Positions 40,913 to 50,190 of a stretch of 64,000 nt of DNA are shown one piece after another. This DNA comes from Streptomyces chartreusis NRRL 3882. GTDB lineage: Bacteria > Actinomycetota > Actinomycetes > Streptomycetales > Streptomycetaceae. Under the pieces are notes generated by a model that saw only the letters and a program-made list of their open reading frames with translations, did not search any database and was not told where the DNA came from. Made by a program: the position numbers and the translations under genes. The stretch lies in contig NZ_LT963352.1 in NCBI RefSeq assembly GCF_900236475.1, positions 8,713,001 to 8,777,000 of the forward strand, given 5' to 3'. Position 1 is the first letter of the stretch; each line of letters starts with the position of its first letter.

Positions 40913-41698
40913 ATGAGCGTTCTTGACGGGATCCTCGCGGGAGTTCGCGAGGACTTGGAGGAGCGTAAGCGTGTGACGCCGTTGGCGGAGCTGCGCTCCC
41001 GGGCAGCGGACGCGGCACCCGCGCGTGACCCGCTGCCGGCCTTCCGGTCGCCCGGGGTGTCCATCATCGCCGAGGTGAAGCGAAGGAGCCCCAGCAAGGG
41101 GGCGCTGGCGGACATTCCCGATCCTGCGTCCCTCGCGGTCCAGTACGCGGCGGGCGGTGCCGCTGCGATCAGCGTGCTGACCGAGAGCAGGCGTTTCGGC
41201 GGGTCACTCGCCGATCTGGACGCCGTACGCGCCCGGGTCGACGTGCCCGTCCTGCGCAAGGACTTCATCATCGACCCCTATCAGCTGTGGGAGGCCCGCG
41301 CTCACGGAGCCGATCTCGCGCTTCTCATGGTCGTGTCACTGGACGACGGACGGCTCGCCGACCTGATGGGACTGTGCGGGGAGTTGGGTCTCACGCCGCT
41401 CGTGGAGGCGCACACGGCCGACGAAGTGCGGCGCGCCGTCGCCGCAGGAGCCGAGCTCCTCGGCATCAACGCGCGGGACCTGACGACGCTGGACGTGGAT
41501 CGTGGTGTGTTCGCCGACCTCGTGACGGGCATCCCGGAAGGCACGGTGAGGGTAGCGGAATCGGGAGTGACGGGCCCGAAGGATGTCGCGGAGTACCGCG
41601 GTTGGGGAGCCGACGTGGTACTGGTCGGCGAGGCACTGGTCCGCTCGGGGGACCCGCGCAGCGCCGTGCGCGAGTTCATCGAAGCAGCCGGGGCCTGA
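40913..41698 (+). CDS. trpC: Indole-3-glycerol-phosphate synthase
   Basis: 261 residues, the full length for the monofunctional TIM-barrel enzyme of tryptophan synthesis (CdRP to indole-3-glycerol phosphate). The catalytic residues are in place: IAEVKRRSPSKG (general-acid Lys with the SPSKG loop), VLRKDFIIDPYQ, GINARDLTTL and VAESGVTGP. The start is ATG 40913 with AGGGAGAGGA upstream. It lies alone; no other trp gene is adjacent. Streptomyces often carry extra trpC copies, so this may be a paralogue serving indole-derived metabolite supply, or the genuine housekeeping gene. Confidence 0.94.
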   Translation: MSVLDGILAGVREDLEERKRVTPLAELRSRAADAAPARDPLPAFRSPGVSIIAEVKRRSPSKGALADIPDPASLAVQYAAGGAAAISVLTESRRFGGSLADLDAVRARVDVPVLRKDFIIDPYQLWEARAHGADLALLMVVSLDDGRLADLMGLCGELGLTPLVEAHTADEVRRAVAAGAELLGINARDLTTLDVDRGVFADLVTGIPEGTVRVAESGVTGPKDVAEYRGWGADVVLVGEALVRSGDPRSAVREFIEAAGA

Positions 41699-42078
41699 CG
41701 GCGGCCGTTCGGCGGTGACGGGTTCGGCTACGGAGCTTTCGCAGAGGTAGCGGCGGTCGAAGGAATCGCCTTCACGCAGCTGGAGTCGCGCCGCAGCGCT
41801 CTGCCTGGCCGACGGGCCGACCGTGGGCGGCTGGGCCACCGACCGCCAGTGCCGCCTCAACCGTGGCACCGACGCGGCGGGACGCGTGCGCACGGCCGCC
41901 GCATCGGTGGCCGCCGCCGCGCCTGGCGTGACGAGGTCCACGGCGAGTGGTCTCCGCCCTGCCCCGAGAGACCGTCGCTCGACACTGGTCCCGAACCCCG
42001 CTCACCGGCTCCCGGGCGTTCCTTCCCCGGTGACCGGCTCGTGCGGCCCCACACCACACCCATCCTCGAGGAACCCTC
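41699..42078. other. Gap without supported gene
   Basis: 380 bp between trpC and the MBL-fold gene. Open frames exist on both strands. A minus-strand frame around 41750-41940 (VAQPPTVGPS, ARLQLREGDSFDRRYLCE) has a protein-like look, but I cannot assign it; it may be a decayed fragment. No terminator of note was seen. Confidence 0.4.
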
Positions 42079-42642
42079 ATGACCGCTGCCTTCCACGTCC
42101 TGACCACCGGCTACGCCGACGAGCGGGTGGCCGGTACCGTCACCCTGCTCGTCGACGGCAAGACGGTCGCGGTCGTCGATCCCGGCATGGTCGCGGACCG
42201 CCGTCTCATCCTGGACCCGCTCGCGCACCACGGACTGCACCCCGAAGACGTCACCGACGTGGTCTTCAGCCACCATCACCCGGACCACACGCTGAACGCG
42301 GCCCTGTTCGCCGAGGCCCGTTTCCACGACCACATGGCGATCTACCAGAACGACATCTGGGAGGACCGTGATGCCGACGGATACCAGCTGTCGCCGTCGA
42401 TCACGCTCATGACGACACCAGGTCACACCGCCGAGGGCGTCAGCACCCTGGTCACGGCCGACGAGGGTCTGGTGGTCCTGACCCACCTGTGGTGGACCGC
42501 CGAGGGACCGGCCGACGACCCCTTCGCGCCCGACCGCGAGCAGCTCCGAGCGGCCAGGGAGAAGGTCCTGGCCCTCGGGCCGGCGCTGATCGTGCCGGGA
42601 CACGGGGCACCGTTCGCGCCGTCGGGGTCGACGCCCGTGTAG
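42079..42642 (+). CDS. MBL-fold metallo-hydrolase (MBLAC1-like)
   Basis: A 187-residue single-domain metallo-beta-lactamase-fold protein with GAGGAA before its ATG. Metal ligands are seen in FSHHHPDH (HxHxDH, about residues 75-80), TPGHTAEG and the final VPGHG. The central acidic ligand position reads VVLTHLWW, where the usual Asp is not obvious, so the metal site may be atypical. Its small size resembles MBLAC1-type hydrolases; the substrate is unknown. It stands alone between trpC and the LacI gene. Confidence 0.82.
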   Translation: MTAAFHVLTTGYADERVAGTVTLLVDGKTVAVVDPGMVADRRLILDPLAHHGLHPEDVTDVVFSHHHPDHTLNAALFAEARFHDHMAIYQNDIWEDRDADGYQLSPSITLMTTPGHTAEGVSTLVTADEGLVVLTHLWWTAEGPADDPFAPDREQLRAAREKVLALGPALIVPGHGAPFAPSGSTPV

Positions 42643-42954
42643 CCCGCCTCATGCGCCACCGGTCGGAGCGCCGAGCGTACCCGGTGTGGCTGGAGCCGAC
42701 CCGCGGCGACGTAGGTGATGGTGTGCCGTCCGTCGGCCCGACCGGCGGGCCAGGGCCTCGTAGGGCGCCCGCCCGGCCGCCGCCACGAACGTCCGCCGCT
42801 GAAGCGGCCCGCCCACGGGCCCCTCAAGGGTGTCGTCGAGGACATCTGGCATCAGATCACTCCTCACCCGGCGGCGGGTCCGGGTCGCCGTCGCCCGGTA
42901 CGGTGAGTGATTACGTTCTTGACCGCAAGCGATCACACGGCAGTTGGGGTGCCC
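42643..42954. other. Gap upstream of LacI regulator
   Basis: 312 bp with no supported gene. The last 50 bp hold GTGAT (42907-42911) and ATCAC (42932-42936), a weak inverted pair that might be an autoregulatory site. Confidence 0.4.
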
Positions 42955-44007
42955 ATGGAGAGCACACCTGTTTGGCGGCGTCCCACACTCGGTGCCGTGG
43001 CCGCACGGGCAGGGGTGTCCACGGCCACGGTGTCGAACGCGCTCAACGGCACCGGACGGCTGTCCGAGGCGACCAGGCAGCGCGTGCTTGCCGCGGCGCG
43101 GGAACTCGGTTACGCCCCGGCCAGCACGGCCCGTGCTCTGGCCCGCGGGGGCACCGGAGTGCTCGGCCTGACCATGACGACGTACGGCGACCTGCCCGTC
43201 CCGTACATCGAGATTCCGTACTACGCCCAGCTGACACTCGGCGCGATGTCGGCGGCGCACGAGCGTGGCTATCTGCTGCTGGCGATGCCGAGTTCCATGT
43301 CACCGTGGATGTGGCTGAACACGCCGCTGGACGGCGTCATCCACGGCGGACCGCGCGCCGACGACCCGGTGCGTGCCATCCTGCGGGAGCGTGGCGTACC
43401 GATGATCAGCGAAGGCAGGCCGCCCGAGCCGCGTCGATGCGACGCATGGGTGGACGCGGACCACGAAGCGGGCCTGCGCCTGCTGCTCGACCACCTCGCG
43501 CGGTCCGGCGCCCGGCGGATCGGGCTCTCCCTGCCCCTTCACGACGACGCGTACCCGCGCCTGATCGCGCATGCCTACCGGTCCTGGTGCGACGAACACC
43601 GCACGCCCGCACTCGTGGAGGAGTACGCCTCGCTGCCCGACTACTTCACGGCCGAACAGCACGCGGTCAGCCGGCTGCTCAGCCATGATCCGAGACCGGA
43701 CGCCGTCATCGGCGTCTACTCCGACTCCGGCCACAACATCCTCGCCGCCGCTCGGCACCACGGTCTTCGGGTGCCGGGCGACCTGCTGGTGGCGTGCGTC
43801 AGCGAGGATCCGGACTACGCGACGACCACCCCGCCCGTCACCACCGTCAGCCTCCGCCCCGACCGGGTGGGCGCCGAAGCGGTCGACCTGCTGCTCGCTG
43901 TCATCAACGCCCGCGGCGTCGTGGACCGGCGTCGGCTCGTGCAACCGGTGCTGCTCCCTCGCCGGTCCACACGACGCGCGGCGCGACGGCGGAACGGCAC
44001 ACCGTGA
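42955..44007 (+). CDS. LacI-family transcriptional regulator
   Basis: 350 residues from ATG 42955; an in-frame GTG at 42907 is a possible alternative but adds sequence before the usual N-terminus. The helix-turn-helix is LGAVAARAGVSTATVSNALN with the hinge helix at ARELGYAPASTARAL, followed by the periplasmic-binding-like effector domain (GVLGLTMTTYG, DAVIGVYSDSGHNILAAARH, TTVSLRPDRVGAEAVDLLL). It should sense a sugar or small metabolite. Its direct neighbours are remnants, so its target is not evident; it is the only LacI gene in the window and could bind the palindromes at 6321 and 6566. Confidence 0.9.
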   Translation: MESTPVWRRPTLGAVAARAGVSTATVSNALNGTGRLSEATRQRVLAAARELGYAPASTARALARGGTGVLGLTMTTYGDLPVPYIEIPYYAQLTLGAMSAAHERGYLLLAMPSSMSPWMWLNTPLDGVIHGGPRADDPVRAILRERGVPMISEGRPPEPRRCDAWVDADHEAGLRLLLDHLARSGARRIGLSLPLHDDAYPRLIAHAYRSWCDEHRTPALVEEYASLPDYFTAEQHAVSRLLSHDPRPDAVIGVYSDSGHNILAAARHHGLRVPGDLLVACVSEDPDYATTTPPVTTVSLRPDRVGAEAVDLLLAVINARGVVDRRRLVQPVLLPRRSTRRAARRRNGTP

Positions 44008-44161
44008 GGGCACGGCGCCGGATCGAGCTACGGCTCATCGGCGCCGATCCGCACAGCGCCGGGCTCCGGCGTCAGCCGCTGACAGGCGGCCGGCGAGCGC
44101 ACGGCCTACGGCAGATCGAATCGCGGGGACGGACCGCACGCGCCACGGTGCAGGGGCCACC

Positions 44162-44413
44162 ATGGCGGTCGCCCGCTTCGCCGCGTCGGGATTCGCACTC
44201 GTCACTCCGGCACTGATCGAATGGAGCCCCTCGGGCCTCTACGTCCTGCTGACCTTCTTCGCCCTGGTGTCCGGCGGGATCGGCATGCTGATCATCCGGC
44301 GCGTTCAGCGGCCCTCGGCCAGTGAGCGGCAGACCGCCAAGGAACCGGCAGTTGGGTCAGCTGGTCGACGGTGCCGCCGGCGCGGGCCACGTGGCAGGCG
44401 GTGGCCCCGGTGA
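44162..44413 (+). pseudogene. Membrane-protein fragment, possibly the end of an MFS transporter
   Basis: From ATG 44162 the frame encodes MAVARFAASGFALVTPALIE, then a hydrophobic stretch (GLYVLLTFFALVSGGIGMLI) and a basic tail IIRRVQRPSASE. This resembles the last two membrane helices of a sugar-type MFS transporter, after which the frame continues into arginine-rich nonsense. It could also be a genuine small membrane protein. Its position after a LacI gene fits a lost sugar transporter. Confidence 0.35.
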
Positions 44414-44489
44414 TCCGGTGCCCGTGCGCGGCCGCCCCTGCTGCGGTCCGGGCAGACTCCCCTGTAGTACATCCGTCGGGCGTGGGCCA

Positions 44490-44620
44490 GCGCCTCGGAA
44501 ATCAGCCAGTGGTTGTTGTACCGCACGACCGAGAAATCCTTGATCGCCGCCGCGTCCGGGTACCGCCTGAACCGTCGCCCGGGATCCACGCACCCCGCCG
44601 GATAACACTCCCGGCGGGGT
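44490..44620 (-). pseudogene. Possible glycoside-hydrolase fragment (GH43/GH62-like)
   Basis: On the minus strand the frame reads AAIKDFSVVRYNNHWLIS, which resembles the first propeller blade of GH43/GH62 enzymes (compare LSLKDFTTTTYNGKHLVY in the GH62 of this window). Nothing recognisable follows. I regard it as a remnant, with low certainty. Confidence 0.3.
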
Positions 44621-44621
44621 G
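44591..44621. terminator. Strong hairpin
   Basis: CACCCCGCCGG (44591-44601) and CCGGCGGGGTG (44611-44621) form a perfect 11-bp stem with a 9-base loop. It lies 145 bp beyond the TetR stop, so it may terminate the minus-strand molybdenum hydroxylase operon. Confidence 0.7.
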
Positions 44622-44765
44622 ACGGCGTTGCTTGCCGTGGCGTCCCCGCAGCCGCTCGCACCCGCCGCACCCGGAGCCCCCCGGCTGCCCCGGCTCGTTG
44701 AGGCGGTCTGTCCCGGCCCCGGCCGACAGGGTTTTCGACGCGTTTCCCGCCGGCCGGGGGCGACC

Positions 44766-45353
44766 TCAGGTCATGGCCAGGACGGCGGAGATCAGGGCCC
44801 GCAGGCAGGCCCGTTCGGCCTCCTCGTCCGGCAGTGTGAGGTGCTGCATCGTCAGCCCGTCGAAGCCCGCGAGGAAGAACCTCGCGATCGTCTCGGCGGG
44901 CTGGGCGAGCTGGTGGCCGGTGCGTTCGGCGGCCTCGCTGATCAGCTTCGCCGTCACGGCCGAGATGCCGCGGTAGTGGCCTTGCAGAGCGTCCTGGAGA
45001 TGGGGCGTGCGCAGGGCGAACAAGGACAGTTCCGTGAGGAGCTGGTAGGACCCGGGCTGTTCGAGCACGGTGTGCCACAGGGCCTCGGCGAGCGTGACGA
45101 CAGTGTCCTCGAAACCCGCGTCCGTGGGCGCGGCCTGCTCCACCTGGGCGACGAGGTCCTGGGTGAGCTGTTCCATGACGGCCCGGTACAGATCTTCCTT
45201 CGTGCCGAAGGTGTAGTGCACGGTCGCCTGTGCCACACCGAGCTCCGCGGCGATGGCGCGCGTGCTGCCGGCGGCGACGCCCTCCCTGGCCATCAGGTCG
45301 ATGGCGGCCTTGATCAGTTGGGGGCGGCGCTCCGCCACGGATACATGAGCCAT
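44766..45353 (-). CDS. TetR-family regulator
   Basis: 195 residues. The N-terminal helix-turn-helix (AAIDLMAREGVAAGSTRAIAAELGVAQATVHYTFGTKEDL, split here as motif TRAIAAELGVAQATVHYTFG) is canonical TetR. The C-terminal ligand-binding half is helical and unremarkable. It lies 54 bp downstream of the molybdenum hydroxylase gene on the same strand and is probably co-transcribed, so it may regulate that operon in response to its substrate. Confidence 0.9.
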   Translation of the reverse strand: MAHVSVAERRPQLIKAAIDLMAREGVAAGSTRAIAAELGVAQATVHYTFGTKEDLYRAVMEQLTQDLVAQVEQAAPTDAGFEDTVVTLAEALWHTVLEQPGSYQLLTELSLFALRTPHLQDALQGHYRGISAVTAKLISEAAERTGHQLAQPAETIARFFLAGFDGLTMQHLTLPDEEAERACLRALISAVLAMT

Positions 45354-45407
45354 GTCGTCATCCTATTCGACTCAGTCTGCCGAACAGGTCGCTCGACAAG
45401 TCTTACG

Positions 45408-48128
45408 TCATGTCCCGCTGCGGGCATCTGTCCGTGTCCTGCCGGAAGCCGAGGCAAGGGCTGACCACACGGAATCCGGGCGCAGGGGCAGGGTGTCGAT
45501 GCGGATGCCGAGGGCATGGTGAACAGCGTTGGCGAGTGCCGCGGCGATGGGGTTGATGGCCAGTTCGGCGAGGGGTTTGGGGGCAGTTGCGCCCTCGTGG
45601 TCGATGAACTGGACATGGGTGGGGGGAAAGTCACCAAGGTGGGGGATCGTGTAGAAACGCAGGTCGGGCGTGGCGATGAGACCGTCCGGACCGGTGGGCA
45701 GTTCTTCGCTGAGGGCGCAGCCCAGGCCTTGGACAACGGCTCCTTCGATCTGGGCGCGGCTTTGCTCGGGGTGGACGATGTGCCCGGCGTCGGCGATGTG
45801 GACGCTGTCGAGAACGCTGAGGATGCCGGTGTCCGGGTCCACGCAGACGCGGAACCACTGGGCGCTGACGGACAGGGACAGGTCACCGTCGTCCGCGGCG
45901 GCCGTGGCGTCGGCGCGCAGGCGGAGACCGGCCGACTCGGCGTAGCGGTGAATGGCGGAGAGGGGCACGACCGTTCCGGCGCAGCGAACGGCGTCCTTCG
46001 TGAGGTGGCAGTCGTCCGGTGGGGTGTCGGTGAAGGCGGCTGCCGTGTCGACGAGGAGTCCGGCAAGTCCTTGGCAGGCGCGGGTGACGGCCTGGCCGGT
46101 GAGAGGCACGGCAGTGGAGGCGAATCCTCCGGTGTCGTGTTCGAGGATGTCGGTGTCGCCATGGTGCAGCCGGATGCGTGCCGTGCTGGTCCCCAACGTC
46201 CGGGCGGCGATACGGCACAGGGCGGTGCCGGCGCCGCTGCCGAACTCCGGGGCTCCGGTGGTGAGGTCATAGCAGCCATCGGCACCCAGTGATGCCTTCG
46301 CCTGGGCGATGTGGCCGTCGGCCGGCACGCTGTGGTGGGCGGCGACGGCCAGGCCCTCACCGACGCGGCACCCGGGTGGGGCAGACCGCCCGCCCTCGAG
46401 GCGGCGGTCCTGACGTGCCTGCCCCAGGGCGTGGAGTACGTCGTGCAGGGCGTTTCCCATGAGGGCGTGTTGTCCGCCCACGCCGGGAAACGCTGCCCGG
46501 TCCGCGGGGCGCAGGCAGGCTCGCTCACGCATGGTCAGCGGATCCAGGCCCAGGCGGCGGGCGATGTCGTCGAGCGCGGATTCGACGGCGAAGACGATCT
46601 GTGCGGCACCGTAGCCGCGGAACGCGCCGGAGGGGACGTTGTGGGTGCGCACGCTGTAGGCGTCCACTGTCATGTTCGGGCACCGGTAGGGAGCCAGCCC
46701 TTCCGCGCAGCCGGTCTCCAGCACGCCGGGGCCGTGATTGCCGTAGGCGCCGGTGTCGGCGAGCACGTGGATCTTCATCGCCGTGAGCGTGCCGTCACGG
46801 CGTGCGCCGATGGTGACCCTGGTCCGGAAGGGATGCCGGGTGGTGGTCGCGGTGAGTTCCTCGGCACGGGAGAGCTCCAGCTGCACCGGGCGACCGGTGT
46901 GCAGGCAGGCGAGGGTGGTGATGTCCTCGGTCAGGACCTCCTGCTTGCCGCCGAACGCACCGCCCACGCGGCCCGCGGTGACCCGCACCTGCGCCGAGTC
47001 GAAGCCGAAGATGTCACACAGGCGCCGGCGTACCAGGTGCGGGGCCTGCGTGGAGGTGTGCACCCGCAGCCGTCCCTCGTCCGTCCAGACGCGGGCGGCG
47101 TGGCACTCCAGAGCGGTGTGCTGGACCCGCTGGGTGGTGAAGGTGTGGTCGTAGACGGTGTCGGCCTCGGCCAGGCCGCCGTCGACGTCGCCCGTGGACC
47201 GGTGCAGGTGCGCGATCACGTTGGGCCCGTCGTCGACCTGCACGGCACCAGGCCGCATCGCCTCCTCTGCAGTGACTACGGCGGGAAGCACCTGGTAGGT
47301 GACGCGGACCAGACGGCTGGCTTCCTGGGCCGGCGCGGGGTGGTCGGCGATGACGGCGGCGACCCGCTGGCCGACGTGGCGCACCACATCGTCAAGGACC
47401 CGCAGGTCGGCCGGGTCGTCCTCGGTGCGCTCGTGCAGTGCTGTGGAGTAACGGGTTGCAGGAGCGTGCCGGTGGGTGAGGACGGCGTGCACGCCCGGCA
47501 CGGCGAGCGCCGCGCGGGTGTCGATGTCCAGGATGCGAGCGTGCCGGTGCGGGGAGCGCACCAGCGCCAGGTGCAGCATCCCGTCCGGCTCGGGGCCGTC
47601 CAGGGTGAATCGCGCGGCCCCGGTGACGACATCGAGCGCGGCCGGGTCCGCCGAGGCGGGGGAGCAGCGGGAGGCAGACGGTGGCGTGCCGTGCCCGGCG
47701 GCGGCGCGTGCTGCCCGGCTGATCGAATCGTAGCCGGTGCAGCGGCACAGGTTGCCTTTCAACGCCTGTGGCAGGTCGTCCAGTTGGCTTTGGCTCAGGG
47801 CGGCGGTGGTCATGACGAATCCCGGTGTGCAGTAGCCGCACTGGAACCCCTGGGCCCGGGCGAACGCCTCCTGAACCGGATGCAGGAGCCCGCCCGCGCT
47901 GAGGCCCTCGACGGTGGTCACCGTGCGGCCGTCGATGCGGTGGGCGGGATACAGGCAGCTGTGCACGGCCATGCCGTCCACGTACACGGTGCATGCCCCG
48001 CAGTCCCCGCTGTCGCAGCCCTTCTTCACCCCCGTCCAGCCCTGCTCGCGCAGGTAAGTGCGCAGACACTGCCCCGCCCGGGGCGGCTGATCGCCGGCAC
48101 GGCCGTTGATGCACACGGTGAAAGGCAT
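45408..48128 (-). CDS. Xanthine-dehydrogenase-family molybdenum hydroxylase with fused 2Fe-2S domain
   Basis: 906 residues from ATG 48128 (GAGGTGA upstream). Residues about 1-155 carry two 2Fe-2S clusters: GCDSGDCGAC with a later HSC, and QCGYCTPG with NLCRCTGY. The rest is the molybdopterin subunit: a/b hammerhead, VGGAFGGKQE (cofactor loop), SGAFRGYGAAQ, and a C-terminal KPLAELAINP that supplies the catalytic Glu. Only the FAD part is separate (next gene). This FeS-Mo fusion layout is found in xanthine/aldehyde/nicotinate-type hydroxylases. The substrate, probably a purine or N-heterocycle or aldehyde, is not determined. No XdhC-type maturation gene is adjacent. Confidence 0.9.
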   Translation of the reverse strand: MPFTVCINGRAGDQPPRAGQCLRTYLREQGWTGVKKGCDSGDCGACTVYVDGMAVHSCLYPAHRIDGRTVTTVEGLSAGGLLHPVQEAFARAQGFQCGYCTPGFVMTTAALSQSQLDDLPQALKGNLCRCTGYDSISRAARAAAGHGTPPSASRCSPASADPAALDVVTGAARFTLDGPEPDGMLHLALVRSPHRHARILDIDTRAALAVPGVHAVLTHRHAPATRYSTALHERTEDDPADLRVLDDVVRHVGQRVAAVIADHPAPAQEASRLVRVTYQVLPAVVTAEEAMRPGAVQVDDGPNVIAHLHRSTGDVDGGLAEADTVYDHTFTTQRVQHTALECHAARVWTDEGRLRVHTSTQAPHLVRRRLCDIFGFDSAQVRVTAGRVGGAFGGKQEVLTEDITTLACLHTGRPVQLELSRAEELTATTTRHPFRTRVTIGARRDGTLTAMKIHVLADTGAYGNHGPGVLETGCAEGLAPYRCPNMTVDAYSVRTHNVPSGAFRGYGAAQIVFAVESALDDIARRLGLDPLTMRERACLRPADRAAFPGVGGQHALMGNALHDVLHALGQARQDRRLEGGRSAPPGCRVGEGLAVAAHHSVPADGHIAQAKASLGADGCYDLTTGAPEFGSGAGTALCRIAARTLGTSTARIRLHHGDTDILEHDTGGFASTAVPLTGQAVTRACQGLAGLLVDTAAAFTDTPPDDCHLTKDAVRCAGTVVPLSAIHRYAESAGLRLRADATAAADDGDLSLSVSAQWFRVCVDPDTGILSVLDSVHIADAGHIVHPEQSRAQIEGAVVQGLGCALSEELPTGPDGLIATPDLRFYTIPHLGDFPPTHVQFIDHEGATAPKPLAELAINPIAAALANAVHHALGIRIDTLPLRPDSVWSALASASGRTRTDARSGT

Positions 48129-48133
48129 CGGGG

Positions 48134-48958
48134 TCACCTCTCCTCGGCCAGGGTGCTGCGGACCTTTTCGGCCAGGTGCACGGCCAGGTGCCGGCGCCAA
48201 GGCGGCCGCCCGTGGACATCGTCCAGGAGGAGACGGCGAGGGAGCGCGGACAACAGGCTGCCGCGCAGCTCGTCAGGGGACGGCACGCACTCGAATACGA
48301 CGGTCACCGGTCGGGTCGTGGCGGCGGTGACGGTGACGCTCAGCCGCCCTTCCTCCCGACCCCGGGTGCCGGTGACCAGGGCCACCGACCTGCCCCACGC
48401 GTGTGTGTTGACCCTGCGCATCAGACTGCGCGCGGCGAGTGCTCCGGCCGGCAGCGTGAGCGAGCGCAGCAGCTCACCCGGAGCCAATCCAGTGGACCCG
48501 GGCCCCGTGACGAAGTCCTGGACGGGCATGACACGCTCTGCTCCGTCCAGGCCCCGTACCCGGCAGGTGCCGCTCAGCGCCACGGCCATGGAGATCATGG
48601 GGCCGGCCGGCAGGGCGGCGCACAGGTTGCCTCCCACCGTCGCGGTGTTCCACACCTTGAAGGACGACGAGAACGCCCGGCAGCAGCCGGCGATCAGCGC
48701 CCGCCCCGACGGCCACCGTGTGCCGGGCGTTTCGGCGAACGCCAGCAGCTCGGTGATCGTGCAGGTGGCCGCCACCTCGATCCCCGCCTCGGTCACGGTG
48801 AGCGGCGGCCACCCATGGGTGGTCAGATCGCGCAGCCGCCGAAGGCCGGGCCGGGGTTCGGCGAACAGGGTCGTGCCGCCGGCCAGCCAGGCGTCCCCCT
48901 GCCGCCAGGGCAACGGGATCCGCCCGTCGACGACCTCACGCACTGCCGTCAGATCCAT
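48134..48958 (-). CDS. FAD-binding subunit of the molybdenum hydroxylase
   Basis: 274 residues from ATG 48958, preceded by GGGAGCGGG. It matches the CoxM/XdhB FAD_binding_5 family: WLAGGTTLFAEPR replaces the usual AGGT(D/N)L loop, and NTATVGGNLCAALPAGP is the second FAD loop. The CO-dehydrogenase flavoprotein C-terminal domain follows. The stop is five bases upstream of the start of the FeS-Mo subunit, so the two are co-translated. It passes electrons from the FeS clusters to the acceptor. Confidence 0.9.
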   Translation of the reverse strand: MDLTAVREVVDGRIPLPWRQGDAWLAGGTTLFAEPRPGLRRLRDLTTHGWPPLTVTEAGIEVAATCTITELLAFAETPGTRWPSGRALIAGCCRAFSSSFKVWNTATVGGNLCAALPAGPMISMAVALSGTCRVRGLDGAERVMPVQDFVTGPGSTGLAPGELLRSLTLPAGALAARSLMRRVNTHAWGRSVALVTGTRGREEGRLSVTVTAATTRPVTVVFECVPSPDELRGSLLSALPRRLLLDDVHGRPPWRRHLAVHLAEKVRSTLAEER

Positions 48959-49257
48959 GGCCCGCTCCCAGGCTTCAGGGTCGCCAGCCGTCCCGAACGG
49001 GCAACGGCCATCCCTACGGCAAGAACGCGTTCTCGACCCGGACGTGACTCGCTCATCGTGCTCCCCGCAGATCTCCCGGCCGGCACTCGGTCCTCGGTGC
49101 ACAGCTAGGCTCCCCGGCGGCGATGCCCGGCAAAGGGGGCTGACCGGGTGATGCTGAGGGCCTGCCACCTGCGAGTTCCCGATCTGTCGCGTTGCGGCTT
49201 GTCCGATCGGCGGCGGATACTGACCGTGAGCGGCTGCACTGCGGAAGGGCCTGGACG

Positions 49258-50040
49258 GTGGGCGAATACGTTGAGCTACCCGGCGTGAAGACGTGGTACG
49301 AGGCGGAAGGCGCTGGTGATCCGTTGCTCCTTCTCCACGGCGGCCTCTGTACGAACGAGACCTGGGGCGCCCAGCGAGCCGACCTCGCGGCGCGGTACCG
49401 CCTGATCCTGCCCGAGCGTCGCGGACACGGGCATACGCCCGACGTCGAAGGGCCACTTTCGTATCAGGACATGGCTGACGACACCGTCGCCTTCATCGAG
49501 TCGGTCGTCGGCGGCCCCGCCCATCTCGTCGGCTGGAGCGACGGCGGGATCGTCGCGTTGCTCGTCGCCATCGCACGCCCCGACCTGGTCCGGAAGGTAG
49601 TGGCCATGGGGGCCAACTTCCTCCCCGCCCCGGAATGCTCCGCGGCGCCGGCGTTGCTGGACCACATGTCGGCGGATGCCCCCGACATGGCGGCGTTCCG
49701 GGGGATGTACGAAGCCGCGTCGCCCGACGGCGCCGACCACTGGCCGGTCGTCGTGAACAAGGTGGTCGACATGATCCGTACGCAGCCCACCATCTCCACC
49801 GACGACCTGGCTCGTATCAGTGCGCCCACACTCGTCCTCGTCGGTGACGACGACCTGACGACACTCGAGCACACGATTGCCCTCTATCGCGCGATCCCCC
49901 ACTCCGAACTGGCCGTCGTCCCGGGGACCTCTCACGCGCTGCCGATGGAGAAGCCCGAGCAGGTCAACCGGCTCATTCTCGATTTCCTCACGAACGATCC
50001 CGTACCGACGATGTTCCCGGTACGGCGGGCTGCGGCCTGA
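49258..50040 (+). CDS. Alpha/beta-fold hydrolase
   Basis: 260 residues from GTG 49258 (GGAAGGG upstream; a start 22 codons earlier is less likely). It has the oxyanion segment LLLLHGG, the nucleophile elbow GWSDGG with Ser about residue 100, the acid in VGDDD and the late catalytic His in GTSHALP. The substrate is unknown; esterase, lipase or haloperoxidase-like activity are all possible. It is divergent from the molybdenum hydroxylase genes, about 300 bp apart, with no further sign of a link. Confidence 0.88.
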   Translation: MGEYVELPGVKTWYEAEGAGDPLLLLHGGLCTNETWGAQRADLAARYRLILPERRGHGHTPDVEGPLSYQDMADDTVAFIESVVGGPAHLVGWSDGGIVALLVAIARPDLVRKVVAMGANFLPAPECSAAPALLDHMSADAPDMAAFRGMYEAASPDGADHWPVVVNKVVDMIRTQPTISTDDLARISAPTLVLVGDDDLTTLEHTIALYRAIPHSELAVVPGTSHALPMEKPEQVNRLILDFLTNDPVPTMFPVRRAAA

Positions 50041-50154
50041 CGGGCAGTACGGTGCGGAGAGGGATGGGGCACCGAAGGTCCGAAGGTGTGGCGGACGCCT
50101 GGGCCGAGTAGCCCGGCGTCCTGCTTGAACATGGTCGGTGTCGGGCTGGGCTTG

Positions 50155-50176
50155 ACCCTGCACCGCGGTGCAGGGT
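50155..50176. promoter_or_regulatory. Perfect 22-bp MerR-type palindromic operator
   Basis: Two 11-base arms (ACCCTGCACCG and its complement) abut without spacer. The left end overlaps TTGACC (50152-50157), a good -35. MerR-family sites typically lie between -35 and -10 in this way. The downstream ATG at 50191 is only 15 bases past the palindrome, so the transcript may be leaderless. Confidence 0.75.
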
Positions 50177-50190
50177 GCACCGTTGCCGGC

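Larger units (their letters stand above)
44008..44765. other. Decayed stretch between LacI and TetR genes
   Basis: 758 bp without an intact recognisable gene. It includes a membrane-protein-like fragment (44162-44413), a glycosidase-like fragment on the other strand (about 44490-44620) and a strong hairpin (44591-44621). It reads as a small gene graveyard left by deletions. Confidence 0.5.

Noticed and set aside
42907..42936. GTGAT-N20-ATCAC inverted pair before the LacI gene as an operator
   Set aside because: The arms are only five bases, the spacer is long and the inner bases do not match; chance is likely. Kept only as a remark.
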